A DNA stretch of 64,000 bases from Devosia sp. 1566 (GTDB lineage Bacteria > Pseudomonadota > Alphaproteobacteria > Rhizobiales > Devosiaceae), in NCBI RefSeq assembly GCF_004005995.1, contig NZ_CP034767.1, forward strand, positions 310,001-374,000, in the 5' to 3' direction. Within the stretch, counting starts at the first letter, position 1, and every line of letters begins with the position of its first letter. This document shows, piece after piece, positions 17,062 to 25,843 of this stretch. The notes below the pieces were generated by a model. That model saw only the letters and a list, made by a program, of their open reading frames with translations, was not told the DNA's origin and made no database searches. The translations under genes and the position numbers were made by a program.

Positions 17062-17772
17062 ATGATCATGCTGGACAATATCTCGGCGCGGTTTGCCGAT
17101 CGCACCGGCGGGGAAATCGAGGCCCTGCAATCGGTGTCGCTACAGTTCGCGCCCGCCCGGTTCTACGCCATTATCGGCCCGTCCGGGTCGGGCAAGACCA
17201 CGCTGCTGCACATCATCGCGGCGATCCTGCAGCCCAGCGGTGGCACGATCCGGGTGGGCGATCTGGCACTGGACACGATGAGCGAAGGCAAGCGCGACGC
17301 CTGGCGGCGGCACAATTGCGGGCTGATCTTCCAGGATTTCCGGTTGATCGATGAATTGGGCCCGCTCGACAATGTGCTGGTGCCCGCCTGGTTCACCCAT
17401 CTCAGGACGCCAGCGGCATTGCGCGAACGAGCGGAAGCCTTGCTGGCCCATTTCAACGTGCCGGTGCGCTCGGGCCCGGTGGCAGCCTTGTCGCGCGGCC
17501 AGCAACAGCGCGTCGCCATGGCGCGCGCCTTGTTGCTCGAGCCCGGCATTGTGCTGGCCGACGAGCCGACCGCGAGCGTCGACAAGGCCAATGCCGAACT
17601 CATCATCGAGGAACTGCATCGCCTGGCCCGCCAGGGCAAAACCGTGATCTGCGTCAGCCATGACGAGCGGGTGGCGCGGCGCGCCGATCAGGTGTTCGAG
17701 ATCGAGGATGGCCAGTTGCTGGCTGGACCGCGTGTTTATCCCGCCGCCCACAGCGTGGAGGTGCAGCTATGA
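17062..17772 (+). CDS. ABC transporter ATP-binding protein, LolD/MacB type
   Basis: 236 residues from the ATG at 17062, which has a GGAGGAG ribosome-binding site; the ORF extends upstream to 16918 without homology. Walker A is GPSGSGKTT, the Q-loop is IFQDFRLIDELGPLDN, the signature is LSRGQQQRVAMARALLLEPG, and Walker B is VLADEPTASVD. The composition matches LolD/MacB/FtsE-class ATPases that drive FtsX-like permeases by mechanotransmission rather than substrate import. The stop overlaps the permease start by 4 bases. Confidence 0.88.
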   Translation: MIMLDNISARFADRTGGEIEALQSVSLQFAPARFYAIIGPSGSGKTTLLHIIAAILQPSGGTIRVGDLALDTMSEGKRDAWRRHNCGLIFQDFRLIDELGPLDNVLVPAWFTHLRTPAALRERAEALLAHFNVPVRSGPVAALSRGQQQRVAMARALLLEPGIVLADEPTASVDKANAELIIEELHRLARQGKTVICVSHDERVARRADQVFEIEDGQLLAGPRVYPAAHSVEVQL

Positions 17773-19058
17773 ACCCCTGGCCCATCGTTCTGGCCGCGCT
17801 GCTGCGCTATCGCATGACGGTGCTGGCTTTTATCGTTTTAATCGTGGCGGGCACCGCGCTTTCGGTGGCCATCGTGTCCCAGGAGCGGGCGCTGAAATCA
17901 GGCAGCGCCCAGGCGGCGGAAAAATTCGATGTGGTGGTTGCCCCCGTCAGCAGCCGCACCGATGCGCTGCTGACCTCGGTTTACCTGCAGCCCGGTTCCT
18001 CCCGGCTGCTGTCCCCCGAAATGACCGCGCGGGTGCTCAATGACGAGCGCGCCACCTTCACTTCGCCGCTGGCCTTTGGCGACAGCTATCAGCGCGCCCC
18101 GCTGGTGGGGGCGACGGCGCCGTTGGTTACTCATTTGTCCAACGACGCGCTGCTCGATGGGCGCGTGTTCGAGGCCATCAACGAAGCGGTGGTGGGGGCC
18201 TCGGTGCCGCTGCAAATCGGCACCAGCTTCACCCCCGCCCATGGCACCCACGAGGGGGCCGATCTCGACCATGCCGAAGGCCATGATGTCGAGATCACGG
18301 TGGTGGGCCGCATGGCAGCGACCGGCTCACCCTGGGACCGCGCCATCGTCGTGCCGGTGGAACTGGTGTGGGACCTGCATGGCCTGCTGCACAGCGAGGG
18401 GGAGGAAGTCGGGGGAGCAACCGCCGAAGCCGAGCATGAGGGGCACGACCATGCCCATGAAGAGCATGGCCACGAGCACAACGAGCACGCCATTGGCGGG
18501 CCGTATCTTGCAGGGGAAACGCCGGGCGTGCCCGCCGCCGTGCTTAAGGCCGCTTCGGTCGCCGACGCTTACCGGCTGCGCCAGGAATACAACACCGACG
18601 AGTCCATGGCGTTTTTTCCCGCCGAAGTGCTGATCCAGCTCTACCAGACGCTGGGCGATGTGCGCGAACTGATGACGCTGATGGCCCTGGTCACCCAAGC
18701 GTTGGTGATGCTCTCGATCGTGGCGAGCGTGTTGATCCTGTTCCGCCTGCTGATGCCGCAATTTGTGACACTGCGGGCCATCGGAGCGCCAAAACTTTAT
18801 ATCTTCGCCATCGCCTGGGGCTTCATTGCCGTGCTGTTTACCGTCGGCGTCAGCCTGGGGCTGGGCTTTGGCTATCTGCTGTCGCTGGGGCTGAGTGCGA
18901 TCATCGAGCAGCAGATCGGCATTGCCCTGCGCCCCTCGATCGGGCGCGACGAACTGCTGCTGGCCGGGGCAATCTGGGTGCTCGGGCTGGTGATTGCCCT
19001 GTTGCCGGCCTGGCATCTGCAAAGCCGGCCATTGGCGCAGGCGATGAAAGCTTATTGA
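17769..19058 (+). CDS. FtsX-like ABC permease with His-rich periplasmic loop
   Basis: 429 residues with the MacB/FtsX topology: one N-terminal membrane segment (LAFIVLIVAGTALSVAIVS), a long periplasmic domain, then three C-terminal segments (ALVMLSIVASVLILFRLLM, IFAIAWGFIAVLFTVGVSLG, LLAGAIWVLGLVIALLPAW). The periplasmic domain carries a striking His/Glu run (HEGHDHAHEEHGHEHNEHA, about residues 222-240) likely to bind zinc or another transition metal. With the upstream ATPase, thioredoxin and DUF3299-like protein it fits a metal-linked envelope ABC module. No Zur-type operator was recognised upstream. Confidence 0.85.
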   Translation: MNPWPIVLAALLRYRMTVLAFIVLIVAGTALSVAIVSQERALKSGSAQAAEKFDVVVAPVSSRTDALLTSVYLQPGSSRLLSPEMTARVLNDERATFTSPLAFGDSYQRAPLVGATAPLVTHLSNDALLDGRVFEAINEAVVGASVPLQIGTSFTPAHGTHEGADLDHAEGHDVEITVVGRMAATGSPWDRAIVVPVELVWDLHGLLHSEGEEVGGATAEAEHEGHDHAHEEHGHEHNEHAIGGPYLAGETPGVPAAVLKAASVADAYRLRQEYNTDESMAFFPAEVLIQLYQTLGDVRELMTLMALVTQALVMLSIVASVLILFRLLMPQFVTLRAIGAPKLYIFAIAWGFIAVLFTVGVSLGLGFGYLLSLGLSAIIEQQIGIALRPSIGRDELLLAGAIWVLGLVIALLPAWHLQSRPLAQAMKAY

Positions 19059-19164
19059 GACGGCGGGACGGGGCGGGTGGGCTTGCCTGCCCCCCTCGGG
19101 CGCGCTAGCACCGCCGGTGCGACCCCAAGATAACCAATCCGGCCACGGCCGGCGGAGCCTTTCC

Positions 19165-20481
19165 ATGTCTGACCTGCACCTGGCCAACAGCGACAATCCG
19201 GTGATCGACGAGCGCATCCGCGGCTTTCCGCCGGGTCACCAGCCGCTGCCGCTGGCCGCGATTGGGAAGCAGGGCTGGAAGCCCTATGATGGCGCCATGG
19301 CGCTGCCGTTGATTTCCCTCGATCAAGCGGCGTTCGCAGGCAATGTCGCCGAGATGCTGGCTTATGTGAACGATCATGGCGTGGCCATCGCGCCCCATGC
19401 CAAGACGCCGATGTCGACCGCGCTCTCGGCGGCGCTGCTGGCGGCGGGGGCCTGGGGCTCGACCGTCGCCGATATCCGGCAAGCCGCCGTGTTGCTGGCG
19501 GCCGGTCAGCGCCGGCTGATCCTCGCCAATGAAGTGGGTGGTCCCGCGGCAGCGCGGCGCCTCGCGGCGATGCTGGCGGGCTTTCCCGATGCAGAGATCC
19601 ACGTGTTCGTGGATAGCCTCGCGCTGCTGGAAGCACTCCGGGCTGCCTGGAGCGAGCGGGACGACCTGCCCGCGCTGGGTCTGCTGGTGGAGTTCGGCAC
19701 CGGTCGCGCCGGCCTGCGCAGCGCCGATGGGGCGGGAGCGGTGCTCGAGGCGATCCTTGCGACCGAAACCGCCAATTTCCGACTGTCGGGCATCGCGACC
19801 TATGAAGGGGCGGCCGCGACCGCCGACGCCAGTGAAACCCTGCAGCGCATCGAGGCGCTGATGGCGATGACGGCCGCTTTCCTGCCGCTGGTGCGGGCGC
19901 GGGTGGGCGACAGCCGGCCGCTGATCGTGACGGCCGGCGGGTCGGTCTATTTCGACCTCGTGGTCAAGGGGCTGGAAGCGGCGGTGGCGGCGGACCCCGA
20001 TTGCCGGCTGGTGCTGCGCAGCGGCGCGATCTTTTTCCATGACCATGGCACCTATGAGCGTGGCATTGCCGGGCTCGATGCGCGTGAGGGATTCCGCATT
20101 GGCGGGCAGGTCCGCTCGGCCTCGAGCGGGTTCAAGCCGGCGCTGCGGCTGTGGGCCGAAGTGCTGTCGCTGCCCGAGGCGGGGCTCGCGATCTGCGGCA
20201 TGGGCCTGCGCGATGTGGCGATGGATCAGGGGCTGCCGCGCCCGCTCGCGCTGTATCGCGACGGCGCGCCGGCTCGGGTCGATCTGGGCGAGGCCTCGGT
20301 GCTGCGCCTCAACGATCAGCATGCCTTTGTGGCGCTGCCCCAAGGCGTGGTGCTGCAGGTGGGGGACGTGATCGAGTTCGGCATTTCCCATCCCTGCACC
20401 TGCATTGACCGGCACGCGATCATCTACAATCTCGCGCCCAACCACACCGTAACGGGCGCCTTTCTCACCAGTTTTGGCTGA
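19165..20481 (+). CDS. D-serine deaminase-like PLP enzyme (DSD1 / fold-type III family)
   Basis: 438 residues. The alanine-racemase-type barrel begins PLISLDQAAFAGNVAEML, with the PLP lysine in IAPHAKTPMS. The C-terminal domain ends with GISHPCTCIDRHAII, where the HPC histidine and cysteine correspond to the zinc site of eukaryotic-type D-serine dehydratase DSD1. The family deaminates D-serine or acts as an amino acid deaminase/D-threonine aldolase, so the exact substrate is open. The ATG at 19165 follows a GGCGGAG ribosome-binding site. It stands alone, convergent with tonB (15-base gap). Confidence 0.8.
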   Translation: MSDLHLANSDNPVIDERIRGFPPGHQPLPLAAIGKQGWKPYDGAMALPLISLDQAAFAGNVAEMLAYVNDHGVAIAPHAKTPMSTALSAALLAAGAWGSTVADIRQAAVLLAAGQRRLILANEVGGPAAARRLAAMLAGFPDAEIHVFVDSLALLEALRAAWSERDDLPALGLLVEFGTGRAGLRSADGAGAVLEAILATETANFRLSGIATYEGAAATADASETLQRIEALMAMTAAFLPLVRARVGDSRPLIVTAGGSVYFDLVVKGLEAAVAADPDCRLVLRSGAIFFHDHGTYERGIAGLDAREGFRIGGQVRSASSGFKPALRLWAEVLSLPEAGLAICGMGLRDVAMDQGLPRPLALYRDGAPARVDLGEASVLRLNDQHAFVALPQGVVLQVGDVIEFGISHPCTCIDRHAIIYNLAPNHTVTGAFLTSFG

Positions 20482-20496
20482 GGCGGGCTCGGGCGC

Positions 20497-21492
20497 TCAC
20501 AGCTCGAACTGGATGGGGATGGTGAGGGTCATGCGGGATTTGGCGAGCTCGGCCGGGGGGGCGGGCACGGGCGAAGCGCGCTGGATCATGCTCATCACCG
20601 CTTCGTCGAGATCGGGATAGCCCGAAGAGCGCGCGATCCGGGCCGACAGCACATTGCCGCGCGGGTCGATGGAAAATTCGAGCTGCACGAGCCCTTCTTC
20701 GCGCCGGTTCTGCGCGGCACGCGGATAGCGCTTGCGCTGGTTGAGATAGCTCACCAGCTGCGACTGCCAGCGCGCCGGCGACACGCTGGGTGCCGATGGG
20801 CGCGCGGCGGGCTGGGCGGCGGCAGCGCGCGTTGGCTTGGCGGCAGCACTGGCGGCGGGCGCGGCCGTGCGGGCGGGCGCGGTTTGCGCGGAAGGGCGGG
20901 GGGTGGTGGTGCGTGGGCGCTGGCGGCGCTCCAGCAGCCGGGCCGATTGCTGCACCGGCAACGGCGCCACCACGGCGGGCTCGGGTGCTTCCACGGACTC
21001 GGGAATGATCTCTTCCACCACGGGCTCGGGTTCGGGCAGCGGCTCTGGCTCCGGCACGGGCTCGGGCAGGGGCTCTGGCTCGGGCAAGGGCTCAGGCTCG
21101 GGTTCCGGCAGGGGCTCTGGTTCGGGCTCAGGAGACGGTGGCTCGATGGCCGGCTCGGGTGGCGTTTCCTCGATGATCGGTTCGGGTACGGGCGGCGGGG
21201 GCTCGACGGCTTCCTCGACCGGCTCTGGCGTGGGGGCGAGATCGGGCTCTTGTGACGGGAGTTCGGCCGGTGCGGTCTCGGGCGGGGCTGGCAGCGGCGC
21301 CAGCTCGAGCATGATGGCCTCGGGCGCGTTGCCCGCGAGCGCAAACTCTTCGGGCGGGCGGTTGAGGAGCCAATAAGCGCCGGCTCCTTGCGTGCTTAAG
21401 ACGATGAGAAAGGCGCCGGCCCAAACGAGGACTCCGCGCCAACCGGCGCGGTCGTCATCATCGAAGGGGGTGGAGCCGGCAGCTGCGGTCAT
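20497..21492 (-). CDS. tonB: TonB energy transducer
   Basis: 331 residues with an N-terminal membrane anchor (VLVWAGAFLIVLSTQGAGAY), a long Pro/Glu periplasm-spanning region (about residues 65-175, many EPEPLPEP repeats), then an Ala-rich linker and the TonB C-terminal domain (YLNQRKRYPRAAQNRREEG ... EFSIDPRGNVLSARI ... SSGYPDLDEAV). It couples the proton-motive force, via ExbB-ExbD, to outer-membrane receptors. Its ATG overlaps the exbD stop by four bases, giving the operon exbB-exbD-tonB. No TonB-dependent receptor gene lies in the window. Confidence 0.93.
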   Translation of the reverse strand: MTAAAGSTPFDDDDRAGWRGVLVWAGAFLIVLSTQGAGAYWLLNRPPEEFALAGNAPEAIMLELAPLPAPPETAPAELPSQEPDLAPTPEPVEEAVEPPPPVPEPIIEETPPEPAIEPPSPEPEPEPLPEPEPEPLPEPEPLPEPVPEPEPLPEPEPVVEEIIPESVEAPEPAVVAPLPVQQSARLLERRQRPRTTTPRPSAQTAPARTAAPAASAAAKPTRAAAAQPAARPSAPSVSPARWQSQLVSYLNQRKRYPRAAQNRREEGLVQLEFSIDPRGNVLSARIARSSGYPDLDEAVMSMIQRASPVPAPPAELAKSRMTLTIPIQFEL

Positions 21493-21938
21493 GGCGCGGG
21501 CGCGGCGGCAGCGACGGGCGGGGCGGTTTCGAGCCCGACCAGCGCGATCTTGAGATAGCCAGCGGCGCGAAGCAGGTTCATGAGGCCCATGAGCTCGCCA
21601 TAATCGACGCTCTGGTCGGCGCGCAGGAAAATGCGGGTTTCCCGATCGCTCTGCGTCAGCGTGTCGAGCGCGGTGCCGAGCGTTTCGCGCCCAACGGGGT
21701 CGTTGCCCAGCGAGAGGCTCAGATCCTGGCGCAAGGTGACATAGACCGGCTCGTCGGGGCGTGGCGCCTGGGCGGCGCTCGAGGCGGGCAGATCGACATT
21801 GATGTCGACGGTAGCGAGGGGCGCCGCGACCATGAAGATGATCAGGAGGACAAGGATCACGTCGATAAACGGGGTGACGTTGATCTCGTGGGTTTCGGCG
21901 AGCTCATCGCCCGAATTTTCGCGGATTCCGCCGGCCAT
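21489..21938 (-). CDS. exbD: ExbD biopolymer transporter
   Basis: 149 residues with one N-terminal membrane helix after NVTPFIDVILVLLIIFMVAA, which contains the conserved proton-path aspartate, then a periplasmic domain with TLRQDLSLSLGNDPVGRETL and IFLRADQSVDYGELM. Standard ExbD. It is six bases downstream of exbB and overlaps tonB, and with ExbB forms the proton channel that powers TonB. Confidence 0.93.
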   Translation of the reverse strand: MAGGIRENSGDELAETHEINVTPFIDVILVLLIIFMVAAPLATVDINVDLPASSAAQAPRPDEPVYVTLRQDLSLSLGNDPVGRETLGTALDTLTQSDRETRIFLRADQSVDYGELMGLMNLLRAAGYLKIALVGLETAPPVAAAAPAP

Positions 21939-21944
21939 GCGGGC

Positions 21945-22931
21945 TTACTCCGCCGCTGCGGGGTGGAGCACCCCGGGATGGTGGCGCGCAACATAGCGAT
22001 GGTCGAGATCACTGCTGACCAGGCGCTCCACGGCAGCCGACACATCGCCCAACTGCTGGCGATAGCCGGTGATGGCGCGAGCAAAGATATTGTAGAAAAT
22101 CACAGCGGGGATGGCGGCAACGAGCCCCATGGCGGTGGCGAGCAGGGCCTCGGCAATGCCGGGCGCCACCACGGCGAGGCTGCTCGATTGCGCCTGCGAA
22201 ATGCCGATAAACGAATTCATGATGCCCCAGACGGTGCCGAAGAGGCCCACAAAGGGCGACACAGAACCGATGCTGGCCAAAACGCCGGTGCCAAGCATCA
22301 AGCGCCGGCCGGCGCCGATTTCGATGCGGTTGAGGCGCGAGGCAACCCGCTCCTTGATCCCGCTATTGGCGGCAAAATCGATGACCTGATCGGCGCGCGC
22401 CACTTCCTGCTGGGCAGCCTGCACGAGGCGCACGCCGGCGCCGCGCCGGCCGGTGAGGGCCGTGGCTGCGTCGGCCAGCGTGGTGGAGGCCTGAACCGCG
22501 CGCAGGCTGCGGCGCAGCCGGGCCTTGGCGCCAACCAGTTCAAGGGTCTTGGCCAGCCAGACCGTCCAGGTGACGACGGACGCCAGGAGCAGGCCGATCA
22601 TCACGCCTTTGACCACCCAGTCGGCAGCCATGAACATGCCCCAGGGGGAAAGGTCATGTGGCAGGTCGGCATTGACGCCAGCCTGGGGCTCTTCGGGCGC
22701 CAGCAGGTCGGCCGGAGCAGTGGCGGGAGACGGCAGCGGCGCGGCCGTATCAACAGCTGGAGCCAGTGCCGAGGGCAGGGCAGCGGGTGCTGCGGGGGTG
22801 CTGGTCGTTGGTGCAGCCGCTGCGGGTGGCGGGCTTGCGGGTGCTGCGTCCTGGGCGAGGGTCAAGCCGGCGCCGAGACTCCATGCCATGGCCATGGCCA
22901 GTCCGAAGGCGGCTGCCGCATTACGCTTCAT
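21945..22931 (-). CDS. exbB: ExbB proton-channel protein (TonB-system energizer)
   Basis: 328 residues. A signal peptide is followed by an Ala/Pro-rich extension (about 25-85), as in alphaproteobacterial long ExbB proteins, then the MotA/TolQ/ExbB core: a first membrane helix VVKGVMIGLLLASVVTWTVW, a cytoplasmic helical loop, LASIGSVSPFVGLFGTVWGI, and AEALLATAMGLVAAIPAVIF. First gene of the exbB-exbD-tonB operon. A possible iron-control element lies 41 bases before the start. Confidence 0.93.
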   Translation of the reverse strand: MKRNAAAAFGLAMAMAWSLGAGLTLAQDAAPASPPPAAAAPTTSTPAAPAALPSALAPAVDTAAPLPSPATAPADLLAPEEPQAGVNADLPHDLSPWGMFMAADWVVKGVMIGLLLASVVTWTVWLAKTLELVGAKARLRRSLRAVQASTTLADAATALTGRRGAGVRLVQAAQQEVARADQVIDFAANSGIKERVASRLNRIEIGAGRRLMLGTGVLASIGSVSPFVGLFGTVWGIMNSFIGISQAQSSSLAVVAPGIAEALLATAMGLVAAIPAVIFYNIFARAITGYRQQLGDVSAAVERLVSSDLDHRYVARHHPGVLHPAAAE

Positions 22932-22971
22932 TGTTGACTCTCCGTGACCAGTTTGCGGCTTCTACGAAACA

Positions 22972-22986
22972 TGATCATTACCGTCA
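22972..22986. promoter_or_regulatory. possible iron-responsive operator (TGA-N9-TCA)
   Basis: TGATCATTACCGTCA matches the TGA-N9-TCA pattern described for iron-regulated genes of some alphaproteobacteria (iron-Rhodo/RirA-type box). It lies 41 bases upstream of exbB, where such control would be expected. The pattern is short and can occur by chance. Confidence 0.3.
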
Positions 22987-23061
22987 ACAATCTTGCGCGA
23001 CTTGTCCCAAGACGCTTTGCCAGTGCTGACAAGGAGATAGCAAAGACGGCCGTAGCCAAAC

Positions 23062-23092
23062 AAAAAAGGGCGGCGAGCCCGTGCTCGCCGCC
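23062..23092 (-). terminator. intrinsic terminator of the aminotransferase operon
   Basis: GGCGGCGAG (23069-23077) and CTCGCCGCC (23084-23092) form a 9-bp stem. On the minus strand it is followed by CTTTTTTG, placing it 24 bases after the class V aminotransferase stop. Confidence 0.8.
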
Positions 23093-23115
23093 TTTGTTCT
23101 CGCCTGGAGGAAAAA

Positions 23116-24339
23116 CTAGAGCGTGGCGTCGAGTGCCTTGATCAGGCCGTCGACTTCGGCCGGGCTGTTGTAATGCGCCATCGACACGCGCACGACGCCG
23201 CTGCTGCCCATGAGATCAAGATATTCGGCCAGCCGGCGGGCGTGGAAATCGCCAAAGCGCACGGCGATCTTGTAGGGGTCGATCCCTTTGGCGATCTCGC
23301 CGCTATCCTTGCCATCCACCACAAAGCTGATCGTGGGCACCCGGCTGCCGGCAACAGCATGGGTGCGCCCGATGATGCGGGTGTCGTTGCGCTCGCGCAG
23401 ATAGCTCAGCAATTGCTCGCCGATGATGCGCTCATGCTCGACGATCTGGCCGAATGCGGCCAGGACCTTGGCGCGGTCATCGCCCGTGCTGTTCGACTTG
23501 CCACCGAGCTCGACGAGATAGTCGACGATCCCTGCCGCGCCGCAGCTGAGCTCGTAATTGACATTGCCCGGCTCGAGCTTGTGGGGGACTTTGTCCTTGC
23601 CGTAAAAATAATGGTAGAGGCCGTCGAACTCGAGCAGATGCTCATACTTGCCGTAGAGCACGGCATGGTGGGGTCCGAACACCTTGTAAAAGCTGAAGGC
23701 GTAGTAGTCGACATCCCAGCCGGTAACATCGACCGCGCCATGGGGGGCGTAGGCCACGGCATCGACGCAAATGCGCGCGCCATGCTCATGGGTGATGCGG
23801 GCAATCTCGGCCACCGGATTGATCGTGCCCAGAAGGTTCGACACATGGGTGACGGCAACGAGCTTGGTGCGCGGCCCAAAGAGAGGCAGCAGGTCTTCGA
23901 TCTCGAGCTCGAAGGTTTCGCGATTGACCTCCCAGGTGCGGATGACGACGCCACGTTCCTTGAGGCTCATCCAGGGCCCGATATTGGACTCGTGATCGGC
24001 ATTGGTGACGATGATCTCGTCGCCCGCGCTGAGCTGGCTGGCCATGGCGCGGGCCAGGTTCTGCAGCAAAACGGTGGTCGAGGGCCCCATGACAATTTCT
24101 TCAGGGCGGCTGGCATTGACCAGGGTCCCAATGGCGCGGCGGCTGGCTTCCACCGCTTCCTTGGCCTTGATCGAAACGTCATAGGACCCGCCGGTCTGCA
24201 CGTTGCGGGTAAGAAGGAAATCGGTGATCCGCTCCACCGAGCGCCCGAGGATCTGCGATCCGCCGGCATTGTCGAAAAACGCCCATTCCTTGCCTACGGC
24301 CGGAAACTGGTTGCGAACGAAATCGAGATCTAGGCTCAT
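23116..24339 (-). CDS. class V PLP enzyme, cysteine-desulfurase-like
   Basis: 407 residues of the aminotransferase class V / CsdA-like family: WAFFDNAGGSQILGRSVERI near the start, then DEIIVTNADHESNIGPW, CVDAVAYAPHGAVDVTGWDV and the PLP lysine in FSFYKVFGPHHAVLYG. The active-site cysteine loop of true IscS/SufS enzymes is not evident, so a desulfurase role is doubtful. It is the last gene of a unit with an amino-acid ABC importer (30-base gap to the ATPase gene), pointing to catabolism of an imported amino acid derivative. Confidence 0.75.
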   Translation of the reverse strand: MSLDLDFVRNQFPAVGKEWAFFDNAGGSQILGRSVERITDFLLTRNVQTGGSYDVSIKAKEAVEASRRAIGTLVNASRPEEIVMGPSTTVLLQNLARAMASQLSAGDEIIVTNADHESNIGPWMSLKERGVVIRTWEVNRETFELEIEDLLPLFGPRTKLVAVTHVSNLLGTINPVAEIARITHEHGARICVDAVAYAPHGAVDVTGWDVDYYAFSFYKVFGPHHAVLYGKYEHLLEFDGLYHYFYGKDKVPHKLEPGNVNYELSCGAAGIVDYLVELGGKSNSTGDDRAKVLAAFGQIVEHERIIGEQLLSYLRERNDTRIIGRTHAVAGSRVPTISFVVDGKDSGEIAKGIDPYKIAVRFGDFHARRLAEYLDLMGSSGVVRVSMAHYNSPAEVDGLIKALDATL

Positions 24340-24369
24340 CTATCAAGTCTCTGGTTGGGGCGGCTAGCG

Positions 24370-25104
24370 TTAGTGGGCCAGCACGGCCTTGAGAAAATCT
24401 TGCGTGCGTTGCTGCTTGGGGTGGTCGAACACTTCGGTTGGGGTGCCCGCTTCGATGATGCGCCCGCCTTCCATGACGATGACGCGGTCGGCGACCTGGC
24501 GGGCGAAGCCCATTTCGTGGGTGACGACGATCATGGTGACCCCGGTATGGGCGAGGCCGCGCATCACATCGAGCACTTCGCCCACCATTTCAGGGTCGAG
24601 CGCGGAAGTGGGCTCGTCAAAGAGGAGCGCCTTGGGCTCCATGGCGAGGGCCCGGGCGATGGCGACGCGCTGCTGCTGGCCGCCCGAGAGCTGGCCGGGA
24701 AATTTGTCGGCCTGCTCGGCAATGCCGACGCGCTTGAGGAGGGTGAGTGCGCGTTCGCTGGCGGTGGCTTCATCGAGCTTGCGGGTGCGCATGGGCGCCA
24801 GCATGACATTGCGCTTGACCGTCAGATGCGGGAACAGATTGAACGACTGGAACACCATGCCCACATCGGCGCGCACCGCGGCCAGTTCCTTGCCGGCGCG
24901 CACCGGCACGCCGCCCACACTGATCTCGCCGGGCCCGAACTGTTCGAGCAGGTTCACGCAGCGCACGAGGGTGGATTTGCCCGAGCCGGACGGGCCGATG
25001 ATGCACACGACCTCGCCCGCCGCGATATCGAGGCTGACATTGTCGAGCGCGAGGAACTTGTCATAGGACTTCGAGACGCCCTTGATCGAGATAAACGGCG
25101 CCAT
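24370..25104 (-). CDS. amino-acid ABC transporter ATP-binding protein
   Basis: 244 residues of the HisP/GlnQ type: Walker [11 protein letters not shown]-loop [13 protein letters not shown], signature [20 protein letters not shown], Walker [14 protein letters not shown], and the H-loop [15 protein letters not shown]. The ATG at 25104 overlaps the permease stop (TGATG), favouring it over the longer ORF start. It energises import of a polar amino acid or related compound with the upstream permease and binding protein. Confidence 0.9.
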   Translation of the reverse strand: MAPFISIKGVSKSYDKFLALDNVSLDIAAGEVVCIIGPSGSGKSTLVRCVNLLEQFGPGEISVGGVPVRAGKELAAVRADVGMVFQSFNLFPHLTVKRNVMLAPMRTRKLDEATASERALTLLKRVGIAEQADKFPGQLSGGQQQRVAIARALAMEPKALLFDEPTSALDPEMVGEVLDVMRGLAHTGVTMIVVTHEMGFARQVADRVIVMEGGRIIEAGTPTEVFDHPKQQRTQDFLKAVLAH

Positions 25105-25775
25105 CAGCGTGTTCCTGCCTTGAAACGCTTTTCGAGCTGGGACACGGCCACGACCATGGGCCACAGGAGGGCCAGGTAAATGACCGCCGCGCCGATCAGC
25201 GGGGTGGGATTGGCGGCAAGCGCCTGGGCCTGGGTGGCTTGTTTGAGGAGGTCGGGCATGGCCACGACCGAGGCGAGCGCGGTGTCCTTGATCACATTGA
25301 TGCAGTTATTGGTCAGCGGCGGAATGACGATGCGCACGGCCTGGGGCAGCACCACGTCGACCATGGTGTAGCGGTAGTTGAGCCCGAGCGCCTGGGAGGC
25401 TTCGAACTGGCCCTTGGGAATGGCCTCGATGCCGGCGCGAAAGATCTCGGCGGTATAAGCGCCCGACACCAAGGTCAGCGCCGTCCAGGCCGCCCAAAAC
25501 GAGCTGAGGCGAATGCCGACAAAGGGCAGGGCGTAATAAACGAGGATCAAGAGGACCAGGATCGGGATCGAGCGAAAGATGTCGATATAGATCTTGGCAA
25601 TCAGCGCCACCAACCTCGGGCCATAAAGGCGCAACAGGGCGACAGCGAGCCCCAGGATCAGCCCGGCAATGATGCTGGCGGCGCCCAGCTGCACCGTAAC
25701 CCAAAGCCCGGCCAGGAGCAGGGGCAGGCTGTCCACGAAGACGGACCAGTTGAAGAAGGTTTTGACGATATCCAA
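25104..25775 (-). CDS. amino-acid ABC transporter permease (HisM/GlnP family)
   Basis: 223 residues with about five membrane segments and the EAA-type cytoplasmic loop [20 protein letters not shown], typical of polar amino acid permeases. There is a single permease gene, so it presumably works as a homodimer. It lies between the solute-binding protein gene (about 70 bases upstream, with a hairpin between) and the ATPase gene. Confidence 0.9.
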   Translation of the reverse strand: MDIVKTFFNWSVFVDSLPLLLAGLWVTVQLGAASIIAGLILGLAVALLRLYGPRLVALIAKIYIDIFRSIPILVLLILVYYALPFVGIRLSSFWAAWTALTLVSGAYTAEIFRAGIEAIPKGQFEASQALGLNYRYTMVDVVLPQAVRIVIPPLTNNCINVIKDTALASVVAMPDLLKQATQAQALAANPTPLIGAAVIYLALLWPMVVAVSQLEKRFKAGTR

Positions 25776-25790
25776 CGGGCAACCCTAGCT

Positions 25791-25824
25791 AAGAAGAAGG
25801 GCGATGCGGCGCGAACCGCATCGC
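25791..25824 (-). terminator. hairpin between binding-protein and permease genes
   Basis: GCGATGCGG (25801-25809) and CCGCATCGC (25816-25824) form a 9-bp stem, followed on the minus strand by CCTTCTTCTT. The T-tract is broken by cytosines, so it is probably a partial terminator or 3' mRNA stabiliser giving more binding protein than permease, as is common in such operons. Confidence 0.45.
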
Positions 25825-25843
25825 TTGAGAAGGGCTCGCCCGA

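Noticed and set aside
20990..21240. Tandem DNA repeats
   Set aside because: They are the Glu-Pro codons of the TonB periplasm-spanning region, not an independent repeat array.
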